Positions 10,441 through 18,311 of a stretch of DNA of 53,465 bases are shown piece by piece (the stretch's first letter is position 1; each line of letters opens with the position of its first letter). Under the pieces are notes generated by a model. The model was given only the letters and a program-made list of their open reading frames with translations, was not told where the DNA came from and did no database searches. A program made the translations under genes and the position numbers. Source of the DNA: Candidatus Eiseniibacteriota bacterium. GTDB lineage: Bacteria > Eisenbacteria > RBG-16-71-46 > SZUA-252. Where the stretch lies: NCBI GenBank assembly GCA_003235575.1, contig QJVW01000092.1, positions 1 through 53,465 on the forward strand, written 5' to 3'.

Positions 10441-11640
10441 CTACGTCCCGGATCGAGGCCGGACGCGAAGGAGCGGCGCCGCCTTCGCCACCCAGATGCC
10501 CCAGGCGCACACCCACGCCGCGGCCGCGGCCGCGAGGAGGACGATGCGATCCGGCGAGGCGGGGTCGGGCGCCTCGGCCCCCAGCCGGCCCAGGACGGCC
10601 GCGCCCAGCAGGACGAGCGCCGCGGTTCCGATCACGCGGCTTTCGAGGGCGAGTGGGTGTCCGCCGTGCCGCACGACAACGCGCGTCGCGATCCCCAGCG
10701 TCAGGAAGCCGAACCCGCCGACGAAGACGATGTGCTCGCCGACCAAGGGCCTCTGCGGAACGAGGACCGAGGCCCAGAGACCGATGAAGAGCAGCCACCC
10801 CGCGCTCCAGAGGGCGTACGAGAGCCGGTCGGGACGTCCCGGAAGACGAAAGAGCTTCCAGACCCACAGGAGGACCGTCGATCCGACGACGGCGCGTAAA
10901 ACGGATCCGAGGGCCGGCTGGTGCCGTGCCTCGAGCAGGAGCGACGCAAGGAGCCCGACGACCACCAGGGCGTAGAGGGCCCGTCGCGGGCCGCGCTGAT
11001 GCGCCACCGCGAGACCCGGTATCGTCAACGGCTTCTTCATGGCCATGAACGTGGGGACGAGAAGTCCGCCGACGCCGAGCACGACGGGAAGGATCATCCC
11101 GAACGCCACCAAGCGGGTCCCGAACCGGGGGATCGGCTCCCCCCACGCGCCGCCCGCGACCCCGGCGGTCCAGACGGCGCCGCAAAGGCCGACGGCGAAC
11201 CCCGCCGCGACCAGGGCGAACTCCTCGGGCGGGGCGCCCGCACGGCCGGCCGCAACGCGACGGATCACCATGGCGACCGGTACGAGCAGCGTGCCCGCGT
11301 AGGCGAACTGGGCCGCCGGGACCAGCCCGGCTCCGGCCAGTACGACGAAGGCTGTCAGGAGGCCGACCGCGGCTGCGAGCTCGATCCGATCGCAATGCGG
11401 CGCATGCAGAAATGCAGGCATTGCAGTCATTAAGAAGCCCAGTATGAAGCACTGCTGGAAGCCCTGAATCAGCAGCATGGCGTGGAGCGAACCCGGATAG
11501 GCGAGCAACCCGGCGGCGTGCGCGATCCAGAGACCGACGCCGGCGAGACCCACCGCGATGCCCAGGGGAAAGAGAACCCGATAGGGCTCGCGGCCGGGAA
11601 TCACCTTCGGCGCCTCGCGGACAGGGAGGGGTAGGTTCAT
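10441..11640 (-). CDS. nnrS: NnrS family membrane protein
   Basis: 399 residues with about 12 hydrophobic segments. Family landmarks are the N-terminal PYRVLFPLGIAVGL, the histidine-containing second segment (SLHAMLLIQGFQQCFILGFLMTAMPAFL) and the late GEHIVFVGGFGFLTLGIATRVVVRHGGHPL. NnrS is a haem- and copper-containing inner-membrane protein under NO-responsive control in denitrifiers and relieves nitrosative stress. Here it directly follows nosY (4-bp gap), consistent with a nitrogen-oxide defence role. The DUF218 gene starts one base after its stop. Confidence 0.82.
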   Translation of the reverse strand: MNLPLPVREAPKVIPGREPYRVLFPLGIAVGLAGVGLWIAHAAGLLAYPGSLHAMLLIQGFQQCFILGFLMTAMPAFLHAPHCDRIELAAAVGLLTAFVVLAGAGLVPAAQFAYAGTLLVPVAMVIRRVAAGRAGAPPEEFALVAAGFAVGLCGAVWTAGVAGGAWGEPIPRFGTRLVAFGMILPVVLGVGGLLVPTFMAMKKPLTIPGLAVAHQRGPRRALYALVVVGLLASLLLEARHQPALGSVLRAVVGSTVLLWVWKLFRLPGRPDRLSYALWSAGWLLFIGLWASVLVPQRPLVGEHIVFVGGFGFLTLGIATRVVVRHGGHPLALESRVIGTAALVLLGAAVLGRLGAEAPDPASPDRIVLLAAAAAAWVCAWGIWVAKAAPLLRVRPRSGT

Positions 11641-11644
11641 GGTG

Positions 11645-12490
11645 TCACCAGTCTCTTGCGCGGAAGACGCGCAGGGCGATGAAGAGCGGGACGACGGTCT
11701 CGACGACCAGGAGCCCCATGGCCAAGAGGATGCCGCCGGTTTCGCCGAAGAAGCGAACCAGGACGGCGGACGTCGGGCCGAACAAGGCTCCGGACCCGAC
11801 GGCGATCGTGATGAGGACCCGGACGAGGTCCACGGGATTCAGGAGCAAGGCGGGAACCAGCACGACCTGGAGCGACATGCCGCGGAGCATCGCCGTGGCG
11901 CCCAGGATGGCGATGTCGTATAGGACGACCATCCCCAGCCAGAGGAGCAGGGCGGCCGACAGGGCCCGAAGACGGTCCGGAAAGAGCGATGCAAGGCAGA
12001 GCGCCGTCGCCAGGGAGAGCCACCCGAGGACGACGGAGAGAATCGTGAGGGCGGCGAAGCCCGCGATCTGGTCGCTTCCGGTCTGGAAGGCGACCACCAC
12101 GCCCCCGCCACCGAATCCGAGCGCCTGAGCGGCGGTGAGCGCCGCGCCGAGTCCAAGGTACTTTCCGAGCAAGACCTCGCGTCGAGAAACCGGCTGGGCA
12201 AGAAGGAGGGGGAGCGCCTCGCCGCTTCCCGCGACGCTTCCCACCCCGACGATGAGGCCCGTGAGCGGAACGAGGAAGAGGACGAGGTTCATCAGACTGA
12301 GGGTGACCCGCGAGAAGCCCTGGAACCCGACCTCGCGCCCCTGGGCCAGCCCGAAATAGGAGAGCCCCAGGACCAGGATCGCGAAGAGCGCCGTGAACCC
12401 GAACAGCCACCGCGTCTCGAGCGCCCGCCGGTACTCCTCGCGCGCGATGATCCGGATCCGCGCGAACGGGTTTCCGCGGGGGCCGGTCAT
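11645..12490 (-). CDS. nosY: NosY-like ABC transporter permease
   Basis: 281 residues, six predicted transmembrane segments, with the ABC-2/NosY pattern: a cytoplasmic start (IIAREEYRRALETRWLFGFTALFAILVLGLSYFG), a conserved second region (LMNLVLFLVPLTGLIVGVGSVAGSGEALPLLLAQPVSRREVLLGKYLGLG) and a final segment near the C-terminus (ETVVPLFIALRVFRARDW). With NosF and NosD it forms the transporter-like complex needed to mature the CuZ site of N2O reductase. The ATG overlaps the upstream cupredoxin-like gene by 4 bp (ATGA, 12487-12490). Confidence 0.9.
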   Translation of the reverse strand: MTGPRGNPFARIRIIAREEYRRALETRWLFGFTALFAILVLGLSYFGLAQGREVGFQGFSRVTLSLMNLVLFLVPLTGLIVGVGSVAGSGEALPLLLAQPVSRREVLLGKYLGLGAALTAAQALGFGGGGVVVAFQTGSDQIAGFAALTILSVVLGWLSLATALCLASLFPDRLRALSAALLLWLGMVVLYDIAILGATAMLRGMSLQVVLVPALLLNPVDLVRVLITIAVGSGALFGPTSAVLVRFFGETGGILLAMGLLVVETVVPLFIALRVFRARDW

Positions 12491-12897
12491 TCGTGTCCCT
12501 CGATCAAGTGCGATCCGGCCACGACGAACGTTCCGGTCGGGGCGCCGTCCACCATCCAGACGAAATCACGACCGGGACGCTCCGCCTGAAACGTCGTCCG
12601 TGCGGTCTTGCCCGGCGCGACACGAAGGTCGAGGCGATCGCCGTACCCCGAGAGACTGAGCGCGCGGGGGCGAGAGCCCTCGTTCGCCGCGACGAGCGTC
12701 ACCTCCGCCCCGACCGGCACGGTCACGCGATCGGGGATCACGGTGCCGTCGGCGCGAATCGCGATGACGACGTTGCGCCGAGCCGCGGGAGGGGCCTCCC
12801 GCGCGGGCGCTTCGGAGCGCGGCATGCGGGCCAGCGCGCCGAGCGCGAGGCCGGCGACGAGGAGCCCGAGCGCCAGCATTCCGTAGCGGCGGTTCAC
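12487..12897 (-). CDS. Small exported cupredoxin-like protein in the nos operon
   Basis: 136 residues with a GTG start overlapping the nosF stop (GTGA, 12894-12897). An N-terminal signal or anchor (YGMLALGLLVAGLALGALA) is followed by one beta-sandwich-like domain of about 85 residues: VIAIRADGTVIPDRVTVPVGAEVTLVAANEGSRPRALSLSGYGDRLDLRVAPGKTARTTFQAERPGRDFVWMVDG. The motif P-x-x-V-T-V-P-x-G and the late G-K-T-x-x-x-x-F strand are typical of EfeO/plastocyanin-like cupredoxins. There is no cysteine; histidines occur only at the C-terminal end (GSHLIEGHE), so a classical type 1 copper site is absent. It lies between nosF and nosY, where some clusters carry nosL. A role in copper delivery or complex assembly is inference. 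Confidence 0.65.
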   Translation of the reverse strand: MNRRYGMLALGLLVAGLALGALARMPRSEAPAREAPPAARRNVVIAIRADGTVIPDRVTVPVGAEVTLVAANEGSRPRALSLSGYGDRLDLRVAPGKTARTTFQAERPGRDFVWMVDGAPTGTFVVAGSHLIEGHE

Positions 12898-13802
12898 GAG
12901 AGACGCTCCCCGCGAACCACGGAGAGGAACAACTCCTCCAGCGTCGGCCGCGACAGTTCGAAGGAACGGACGGGAATGCCCGCGTCCCGGATCAGGTCAA
13001 GGGCCGCCACCCCGCGCTCGCCGGCGCCGTCGATCACGAGACGTCGTGAATCGAGCACCTGGCACGCGAACCCGGCCCGCTCCAAGACGCCGCGCCCTCC
13101 GTCCTGTCCGTCGCCGAGTTCGATCACGAGACGGGTGGCGCTCATCTGCCGTTCGCGAAGATCGCGTATCGATTCGAGGGCCGCCCGCCGTCCACGCACG
13201 AGGATCAGCACGCGGTCCGCCACGCGCTCGACTTCGCTGAGCAGGTGGGAACAGAGCAGGATCGTCTTGCCCTCCCGCTGCAGATTCTCGACCAGCGTAC
13301 GGAATTCCCAAGTCGCCTCCGGATCGAGGCTCGCGGTCGGCTCGTCGAGCACCAGAAGGGCGGGATCGCCCAGCAGCGCCTGGGCGAGGGAAAGCCGCTG
13401 CGCGTACCCGCCCGATAGCTCGCTCGCCCGTCGCGTAGCCATGTCGGCGAGACCCACGCGCGCGAGCGCGCCGCCCACCGCCTCCGGGGGCAGCCCGCGC
13501 AGCGCGGCGAAGTAGGCGAGGATCTCTGCCGCGGTGCGCGCCGGCGGGAATTCGACCCGCTGGGGCACGTAGCCCAGCCCGACCCGCGCGCGGGGATCGT
13601 GCGGGGGGCGCGCGTCGGGGCCGATCTCGATCCTCCCGCTCGTCGGGCGCGCGAGGCCCAGGAGGAGTTTCAAGGTGGTGGTCTTGCCGGCGCCGTTCGG
13701 ACCGATGACCGCGAAGGTCTCGCCGGCCGTGACGGAGAACGAGAGTCCGTCCACGGCGACAAGAGAACCGTAGTGCTTGGTGAGGCCGTCGGCGTGGATC
13801 AT
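12894..13802 (-). CDS. nosF: NosF-like ABC transporter ATP-binding protein
   Basis: 302 residues starting MIHADGLTKHYGSLVAVDGLSFSV. Walker A is GPNGAGKTT (near residue 37), the signature is LSGGYAQRLSLAQALLGDP, Walker B is LLVLDEPTASLD and the H-loop is ILLCSHLLSEVERVADRV. The C-terminal ~80 residues are an extra domain, as in other NosF/CcmA-type proteins. The ATG overlaps the nosD stop (ATGA, 13799-13802), and the open frame upstream within nosD is ignored. It energises the NosDFY complex that inserts or activates the Cu-S cluster of NosZ. Confidence 0.92.
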   Translation of the reverse strand: MIHADGLTKHYGSLVAVDGLSFSVTAGETFAVIGPNGAGKTTTLKLLLGLARPTSGRIEIGPDARPPHDPRARVGLGYVPQRVEFPPARTAAEILAYFAALRGLPPEAVGGALARVGLADMATRRASELSGGYAQRLSLAQALLGDPALLVLDEPTASLDPEATWEFRTLVENLQREGKTILLCSHLLSEVERVADRVLILVRGRRAALESIRDLRERQMSATRLVIELGDGQDGGRGVLERAGFACQVLDSRRLVIDGAGERGVAALDLIRDAGIPVRSFELSRPTLEELFLSVVRGERLS

Positions 13803-15226
13803 CGCATCCGAATCGCGCCGATGAACCCGGCCGCGCCGAAGAGCGCGATCAGGCCGAACCCGGCGGCCGCGGCCGCGCGATTCGGTCCGGTCGGCGCGGC
13901 GGGAGGGCGGCCGGCCACCGCGGGCGGGGCGGCCTGCTCCGGCGCCACCAGGGGGTAGCGATCCACGATGTCGCTGGGGCGGAGCGCGGGAATCGTCCGC
14001 TCCGCCATGCTGAGCGCGGTGACCGCGGGACTCTTGCTGAACAAAGCGAGATCGGGGAACTGCTTCGAAAGGAACGCGAAGGCGCTGACCGGGGAGTAGG
14101 GAACATCGCTCACGCCGTCGCCATTCAGATCGTACGGCGCGTTCTCGCTCCAGTAGTTGCCGACGGCGCCGTCGTCGAATCGATTGTTGCTTCGACGCAT
14201 GTCGAGGGCCACGGGGTAGTCGTTGTTCCAAAAATTGTTTCGGGAGAACTCATTGTCGTCGCAGGAGGAGAAGAGAAGGACGCCCCAGCCGTTGTCCTGT
14301 ATCAGGTTTTCCACGATCTGGTTTCGGTTCGAGCCGTCCATGAAGAGCGCGACGGTGTTCTCCGCGAGCCGGTTGTGCGCGAAGCGGCCGTCCGAGCAAT
14401 CGCGCAGGAGCAGACCGTAGGTGCGCGGACCCCGGTTCCGCACGAAATCGTTCCCCTCCAGAACGAGGTGGTTCGAGAACATCAACGCGCACCCCGCCAC
14501 GTTTTCGGTGAAGCGATTGCGAAGGAGCCGGTTCTCCTGGTTGTACATGGTGTGGAGACCGTACCGGGCGTTGTCCCAGAGCAGGTTTTCCTCGATCTGG
14601 GCGCGAAACGTGAACGAGAGGTAGATGCCGTCCACGAAGCGCCGGACGCGCGTCCGGCGCACGACGACGTCACGGCAGTACCAGAGATGGATCCCGTTCC
14701 CTTCCGAGGCCTGCCGTCCCCGTCGGATACCGCTGGTCGGCGTCGCTCTTCCGCGCAGGATGCAGTGCTCGATCCGCAACGAATCCGAACGCTCGGCGGC
14801 GATGCCGTAGAGGACGTCCTCGAAGCGAAGGCGCGTCAGGGTGACGCCGCTCGCGTTCTGAACGTAGATGCCCGCGTCGATGGTGAGCGGCCGGGGTCCG
14901 CTGCCGCGCACGGTCAGATCGCTCACCGAGGCTCCGGAGGCCATGAGTCGCAGGACCGAGCCGGTTCCGCCCCCGTCGACTTCCGCGCCCGGCTCGCCGC
15001 GCAGCGCGAGGCGACGCCGGATGACCGCGCCGCCGCGGTGGACGCCGGAGGCGAGGAGCAGGGAATCGCCGTCGGCCGCGCGGGAGGCGGCCTCCGCCAA
15101 CGCGCCGGGCTCGGCCGGCACCCGGATCGTCGTCGCGCCCGCCGGCGGGGAAGCAGCGCTCGCGGCCAGCGCGAAGAGGAGCGCGGCGCCCCCGAGGGCG
15201 GAGACACGGCCGCGTTCGCGGATCAC
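13799..15226 (-). CDS. nosD: NosD, copper-maturation periplasmic beta-helix protein
   Basis: 475 residues from the GTG at 15226, which overlaps the nosB-like stop (GTGA). A signal peptide (RVSALGGAALLFALAASAASPPAGA) is followed by a long right-handed parallel beta-helix of NosD/CASH repeats (IRVPAEPGALAEAASRAADGDSLLLASGVHRGG ... NGIHLWYCRDVVVRRTRVRRFVDGIYLSFTFRAQIEENLLWDNARYGLHTMYNQENRLLRN). A C-terminal transmembrane segment (AAAAAGFGLIALFGAAGFIGAIRMR) probably anchors it in the inner membrane. NosD accepts copper or sulfur species for CuZ assembly. An ATG further upstream in this frame would lack the signal peptide. Confidence 0.92.
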   Translation of the reverse strand: MIRERGRVSALGGAALLFALAASAASPPAGATTIRVPAEPGALAEAASRAADGDSLLLASGVHRGGAVIRRRLALRGEPGAEVDGGGTGSVLRLMASGASVSDLTVRGSGPRPLTIDAGIYVQNASGVTLTRLRFEDVLYGIAAERSDSLRIEHCILRGRATPTSGIRRGRQASEGNGIHLWYCRDVVVRRTRVRRFVDGIYLSFTFRAQIEENLLWDNARYGLHTMYNQENRLLRNRFTENVAGCALMFSNHLVLEGNDFVRNRGPRTYGLLLRDCSDGRFAHNRLAENTVALFMDGSNRNQIVENLIQDNGWGVLLFSSCDDNEFSRNNFWNNDYPVALDMRRSNNRFDDGAVGNYWSENAPYDLNGDGVSDVPYSPVSAFAFLSKQFPDLALFSKSPAVTALSMAERTIPALRPSDIVDRYPLVAPEQAAPPAVAGRPPAAPTGPNRAAAAAGFGLIALFGAAGFIGAIRMR

Positions 15227-15825
15227 GACGAAGCGTCGCGTGGCGCCGTGCGCCGCTCGAGCCAGAAGATGAGCGGTCCCAGCGACCAGGCGATGCCGAG
15301 GAGGATGGTTCCCAATCCCGGGAGGCTCAAGACCTTGAAGTTCGCCATCTTCGCGTATCCGATGAAGGGCGGCGTGAACGCCTTCAGGGTGATGGCGGCC
15401 CGGGGATCGAGGTTGTGTCCGTAGTCGTACAACCATCGCGCATAGTCCGTAAACATGACCACGGCGAATCCGGTGAAGGCGACCCAGCCGAGAATCGCCA
15501 GCCAGCGCCGGTTGAAGAAGGCGGCCAGCAGCGCGCAGATCCCGAACGCCGTCAGCGCCTGCGGCAGGTAGGTGAACTCCGCGAAATCGTTGGGCGTGAT
15601 CGCCTTCATGCCGACGTAGTGGTTCAGCGTGTTGATCTTGTCCAGATCCCCCTGAATCGTGTTCGTGTAGATCGTCAGCGTGAGCCCCTCGCGGTACTGC
15701 GGCGCCCAGAGCTTCATCTGCCAGATCGGTAGGACCGGCATGAAGAAGACGGGCAGGAGGACGAGCGCGGCGAGGACGATCAGCCGCCGCTCGGACCTGG
15801 AGAACGCACCGCCAAGATAACCCAC
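15223..15825 (-). CDS. NosB-like membrane protein downstream of nosZ
   Basis: 200 residues from the GTG at 15825, chosen because AAGGAG lies 6 nt upstream. About five hydrophobic segments: LIVLAALVLLPVFFMPVLPIW, LTAFGICALLAAFF, WLAILGWVAFTGFAVVMF, and a last one in GLGTILLGIAWSLGPLIFWL. A long loop (MKLWAPQYREGLTLTIYTNTIQGDLDKINTLNHYVGMKAITPNDFAEFTYLPQ) joins the first two. A membrane protein of this type directly after nosZ is a hallmark of clade II (atypical) nos clusters, where it has been called NosB; its function is not established. Family assignment rests on position and topology. Confidence 0.75.
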   Translation of the reverse strand: MGYLGGAFSRSERRLIVLAALVLLPVFFMPVLPIWQMKLWAPQYREGLTLTIYTNTIQGDLDKINTLNHYVGMKAITPNDFAEFTYLPQALTAFGICALLAAFFNRRWLAILGWVAFTGFAVVMFTDYARWLYDYGHNLDPRAAITLKAFTPPFIGYAKMANFKVLSLPGLGTILLGIAWSLGPLIFWLERRTAPRDASS

Positions 15826-15862
15826 GTTCGACTCCTTTGTGCGGGAAGTGCCGCCGCCGGCG

Positions 15863-15899
15863 GGCCGGAGCGCGAGGCGCCCCGGCCCTGCCGACAGGG
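15863..15899 (-). other. Intercistronic hairpins between nosZ and the nosB-like gene
   Basis: In the 83-bp gap the transcript can form CCCTG/CAGGG with a TCGG loop (15886-15899), or a stronger 10-bp stem, GGCCGGGGCG/CGCTCCGGCC with one G-U pair and a 5-nt loop (15863-15887). They share two bases, so both cannot form fully. No T-run follows, so this is not a terminator. It could stabilise the nosZ mRNA 3' end or set the stoichiometry. Confidence 0.5.
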
Positions 15900-15908
15900 T
15901 GCTGGATG

Positions 15909-17801
15909 TCAGCGGCGGAGGATGGCGGCTACTTCTTCGACCGTCGCGGCATCCGGCCGCTGCACCGACGCGACCGGCGTGCCCCGGGGATTCACCTGCA
16001 CGTAACCCTGCATCTCCTGATGGAGCGCGCTGCAGAAGTTGGAGCAGTAGAAGGGCTGGATGCCCGGCTTGGCCGCGTACCAGGCGATCGTCTTCGTCTC
16101 GCCCGGCTCGACCTGCATATCCAGGCTGGAGAACGTGATCCCGAAGCCGTGCGTGATGTCCTGATCCTGCTCCAGGTTCGTCACGTGGAAGTAGACCGAG
16201 TCGCCGTGCGACACCTGGATGTTGTCCGGCGTGAAGTGGGTCCGGACGGCGAGCATGTAGACATCGACGCGACGGCCCTTCCGCTCGACGCGCGCTTCCT
16301 CGGCGGTCCCGATCATCCAGGGGTTCTTGTTTTCCGCCAGCGAATAGATCTTCAGCGGCTTGAGCTTCTCCGCGCGAATCAACTGCCCGTAGTGGGGCTC
16401 CGGATACGTCGGGAAGTCGTACAGCAGCTCCATCTTCTCGCCCCGGATGTCGATCAGTTGCGCACCTTCCGGGTGGGACGGTCCGACGGGCAGGTAACGG
16501 TCCTTGGACAGCTTGTCGAGGGCCACCAGGTACTCGCCGGTCGGATGGCGCGTATCGCCCTCGCTGGCGGTCAGGTGTCCGATGGAGTAGTAGACGTCGA
16601 TCTTGTCGGTGACGTCCCAGGGCGCCCCCACCTTCCACTTGGCGACCTGCGAGTCGAGGAAGAGGGACGTGTAGGCGTACCCCTTGTCGTCGAAGACCGT
16701 GTGGAGCGGACCGAGGCCCACCGGGATCTTCGCTTCCAGGACCTCGTCGAACTTGAGGACGGGGATGCCGCCCTTGTCGCCGTCGAAGCTCTTGGCGGCG
16801 ATCGCCTCGGTCATCTTCGCGAACGAGAAGACGCTGACCTCGGCCTGAAGCTTGCCGTTGGCGCAGATGTACTCGCCGCTGGGATTGACGTCGACCCCGT
16901 GCGGGCTCTTCGGGGCGGGGATCAAGTAGATGATGCCGGGAACCTTGCGCGGGTCGAGCACCGGCGCTCCGCCGATCTGGTCGGCCAAGCCGTCATCCAC
17001 GGCCTTCTGCGCCGCGCGCCAATCGACGGCCGCGACGAAGTCCATCTCGTTCTGAGAGGCGTTGGCCTCGAGCAGATCGTGCGCCATTTCGCTGTTGTAG
17101 CAGCTGAAGAACGCCCATCCGTGGCTCACCGCCTTGCCGCAGTCCATCTTGTCCCAATCGAACGGCGGGGTCAGGATCTCGAAGCCGAGCGACATGTGGC
17201 CTTCCGGATCCACCTTCACGCCGGCGATGATGCCGTTGAAGTCCTTGGCGTAGTCTTCGATCTTGGCCAGCTTCGTCGTGGGAACGGGCATCGAGAACCG
17301 CGAGGCCGCGAACACGTACTCCGTGTTGGGGCTGGGGTAGGGCGACGCGTGCGCCGCGGAGAGATTGGGGATCGGGCCGAAGATCTCGCGCGTGGTGAAA
17401 TCCTTCAAGTCGATCCGCGCGATCCGCGCGTTCGGCATGTCGTTGATGAAGAGCCAGCGGCCGTCGTAGTCGCCGTCCGTCTCCGAGAGGCCGGGGTGGT
17501 GCGCGTCACCCCAAGAGAATCCCTTCAGCATCGCCTTCGATTCCTCGTCGATGCCGTATCCCTTGGCGGGCTCGGGCGTGAAAACCGGGATCGTCGTGAT
17601 GTACCGGCACGACGGCATGCCGTACACGAACACGCCCCCCGAGTGGCCCCCCGACAGGAACGCGTAGTACGTGTCGTACTCGCCCGGCTTCACGTACACC
17701 TTGTCCGCCGCGCTCTGCTTCGATCCCGCGCACCCGGAAAACTGGGCGGCGACGCCAAGCAGCACCGCCGCGGCGATGATGATCGAAATCTTTCCTTTCA
17801 T
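15909..17801 (-). CDS. nosZ: Nitrous-oxide reductase, clade II-like, Sec/lipoprotein type
   Basis: 630 residues; reduces N2O to N2 in the periplasm. The N-terminus MKGKISIIIAAAVLLGVAAQFSGCAGS is a Sec-type signal without twin arginine and with a lipobox-like FSGC, so the enzyme may be lipid-anchored. The seven-bladed propeller supplies the CuZ histidines: DAHHP, AAHASPYPS, SEMAHD, SPHGVDVNPSGEYICANGK, GPLHTVFDD and GPSHPEG, seven in all. The C-terminal cupredoxin has a full CuA site: DITHGFGI, then FYCSNFCSALHQEMQGY (Cys, Cys, His, Met). A strong GGAGGAGG precedes the ATG. The Sec signal and nosB-like neighbour mark it as clade II. No defects are seen. Confidence 0.96.
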   Translation of the reverse strand: MKGKISIIIAAAVLLGVAAQFSGCAGSKQSAADKVYVKPGEYDTYYAFLSGGHSGGVFVYGMPSCRYITTIPVFTPEPAKGYGIDEESKAMLKGFSWGDAHHPGLSETDGDYDGRWLFINDMPNARIARIDLKDFTTREIFGPIPNLSAAHASPYPSPNTEYVFAASRFSMPVPTTKLAKIEDYAKDFNGIIAGVKVDPEGHMSLGFEILTPPFDWDKMDCGKAVSHGWAFFSCYNSEMAHDLLEANASQNEMDFVAAVDWRAAQKAVDDGLADQIGGAPVLDPRKVPGIIYLIPAPKSPHGVDVNPSGEYICANGKLQAEVSVFSFAKMTEAIAAKSFDGDKGGIPVLKFDEVLEAKIPVGLGPLHTVFDDKGYAYTSLFLDSQVAKWKVGAPWDVTDKIDVYYSIGHLTASEGDTRHPTGEYLVALDKLSKDRYLPVGPSHPEGAQLIDIRGEKMELLYDFPTYPEPHYGQLIRAEKLKPLKIYSLAENKNPWMIGTAEEARVERKGRRVDVYMLAVRTHFTPDNIQVSHGDSVYFHVTNLEQDQDITHGFGITFSSLDMQVEPGETKTIAWYAAKPGIQPFYCSNFCSALHQEMQGYVQVNPRGTPVASVQRPDAATVEEVAAILRR

Positions 17802-17831
17802 GTACTTGCCTCCTCCTCTCCTGAGCGGGCC

Positions 17832-18311
17832 CTAGTTTTGGGCGGTCAATTCGCCTTTCGCCTCGGCCTCCTCATCGAGCTTCTTGAAGTACTCGATCAC
17901 GGCCCGCGCCTCATCTTGCGTCAGGCCCTGATTCGCCATCTGCAGGTTGTATTCCGCCATCATCTTGCGGGCGATCGGATCCTCCTTGGTCATGATCTCG
18001 GGGTGAAGAATCTGCTTCTCCATCCATTGGTGGGTGCGCCGGCGGGTCACCCCCTTGAGGTCGGGGCCCGTCAGTCGCTTGCCGTAGGCATGGCAGGCGG
18101 TGCAGCCCTTCGACTTGAACAGAGGCTCGCCCTGGGCGGCCAGCGCCGCGGCCACCGGCGCGTCGCCGGCGCGGGGACCGACGTCCAGCGGGGACGTCTC
18201 CTCCACCGCCGCCGTGCCGCCGCCCGAATCGGCACCCTTGCCCCCGCAGCCGGTCGCGGAGAACGCGAGGAGAAAGGCAAGCGCCAGAAGCACGGGGAAA
18301 CGACGGTTCAT
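17832..18311 (-). CDS. Lipoprotein mono-haem cytochrome c (NosC-like)
   Basis: 159 residues from the ATG at 18311, with AAGGAG 7 nt upstream; a TTG one codon earlier is less likely. The signal peptide ends in a lipobox (LLAFSATGC), then a Gly/Ala-rich linker leads to a class I cytochrome c domain with one haem-binding motif (KGCTACHAYGKRLTGPDLKGV, near residue 72). Distal methionines for the sixth ligand are in KMMAEYNLQMANQGLTQDEARAVIEYFKKL. It lies 30 bp upstream of nosZ in the transcript and is the likely electron donor. The start shares one base with the hemerythrin gene's stop (TGATG). Confidence 0.87.
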   Translation of the reverse strand: MNRRFPVLLALAFLLAFSATGCGGKGADSGGGTAAVEETSPLDVGPRAGDAPVAAALAAQGEPLFKSKGCTACHAYGKRLTGPDLKGVTRRRTHQWMEKQILHPEIMTKEDPIARKMMAEYNLQMANQGLTQDEARAVIEYFKKLDEEAEAKGELTAQN

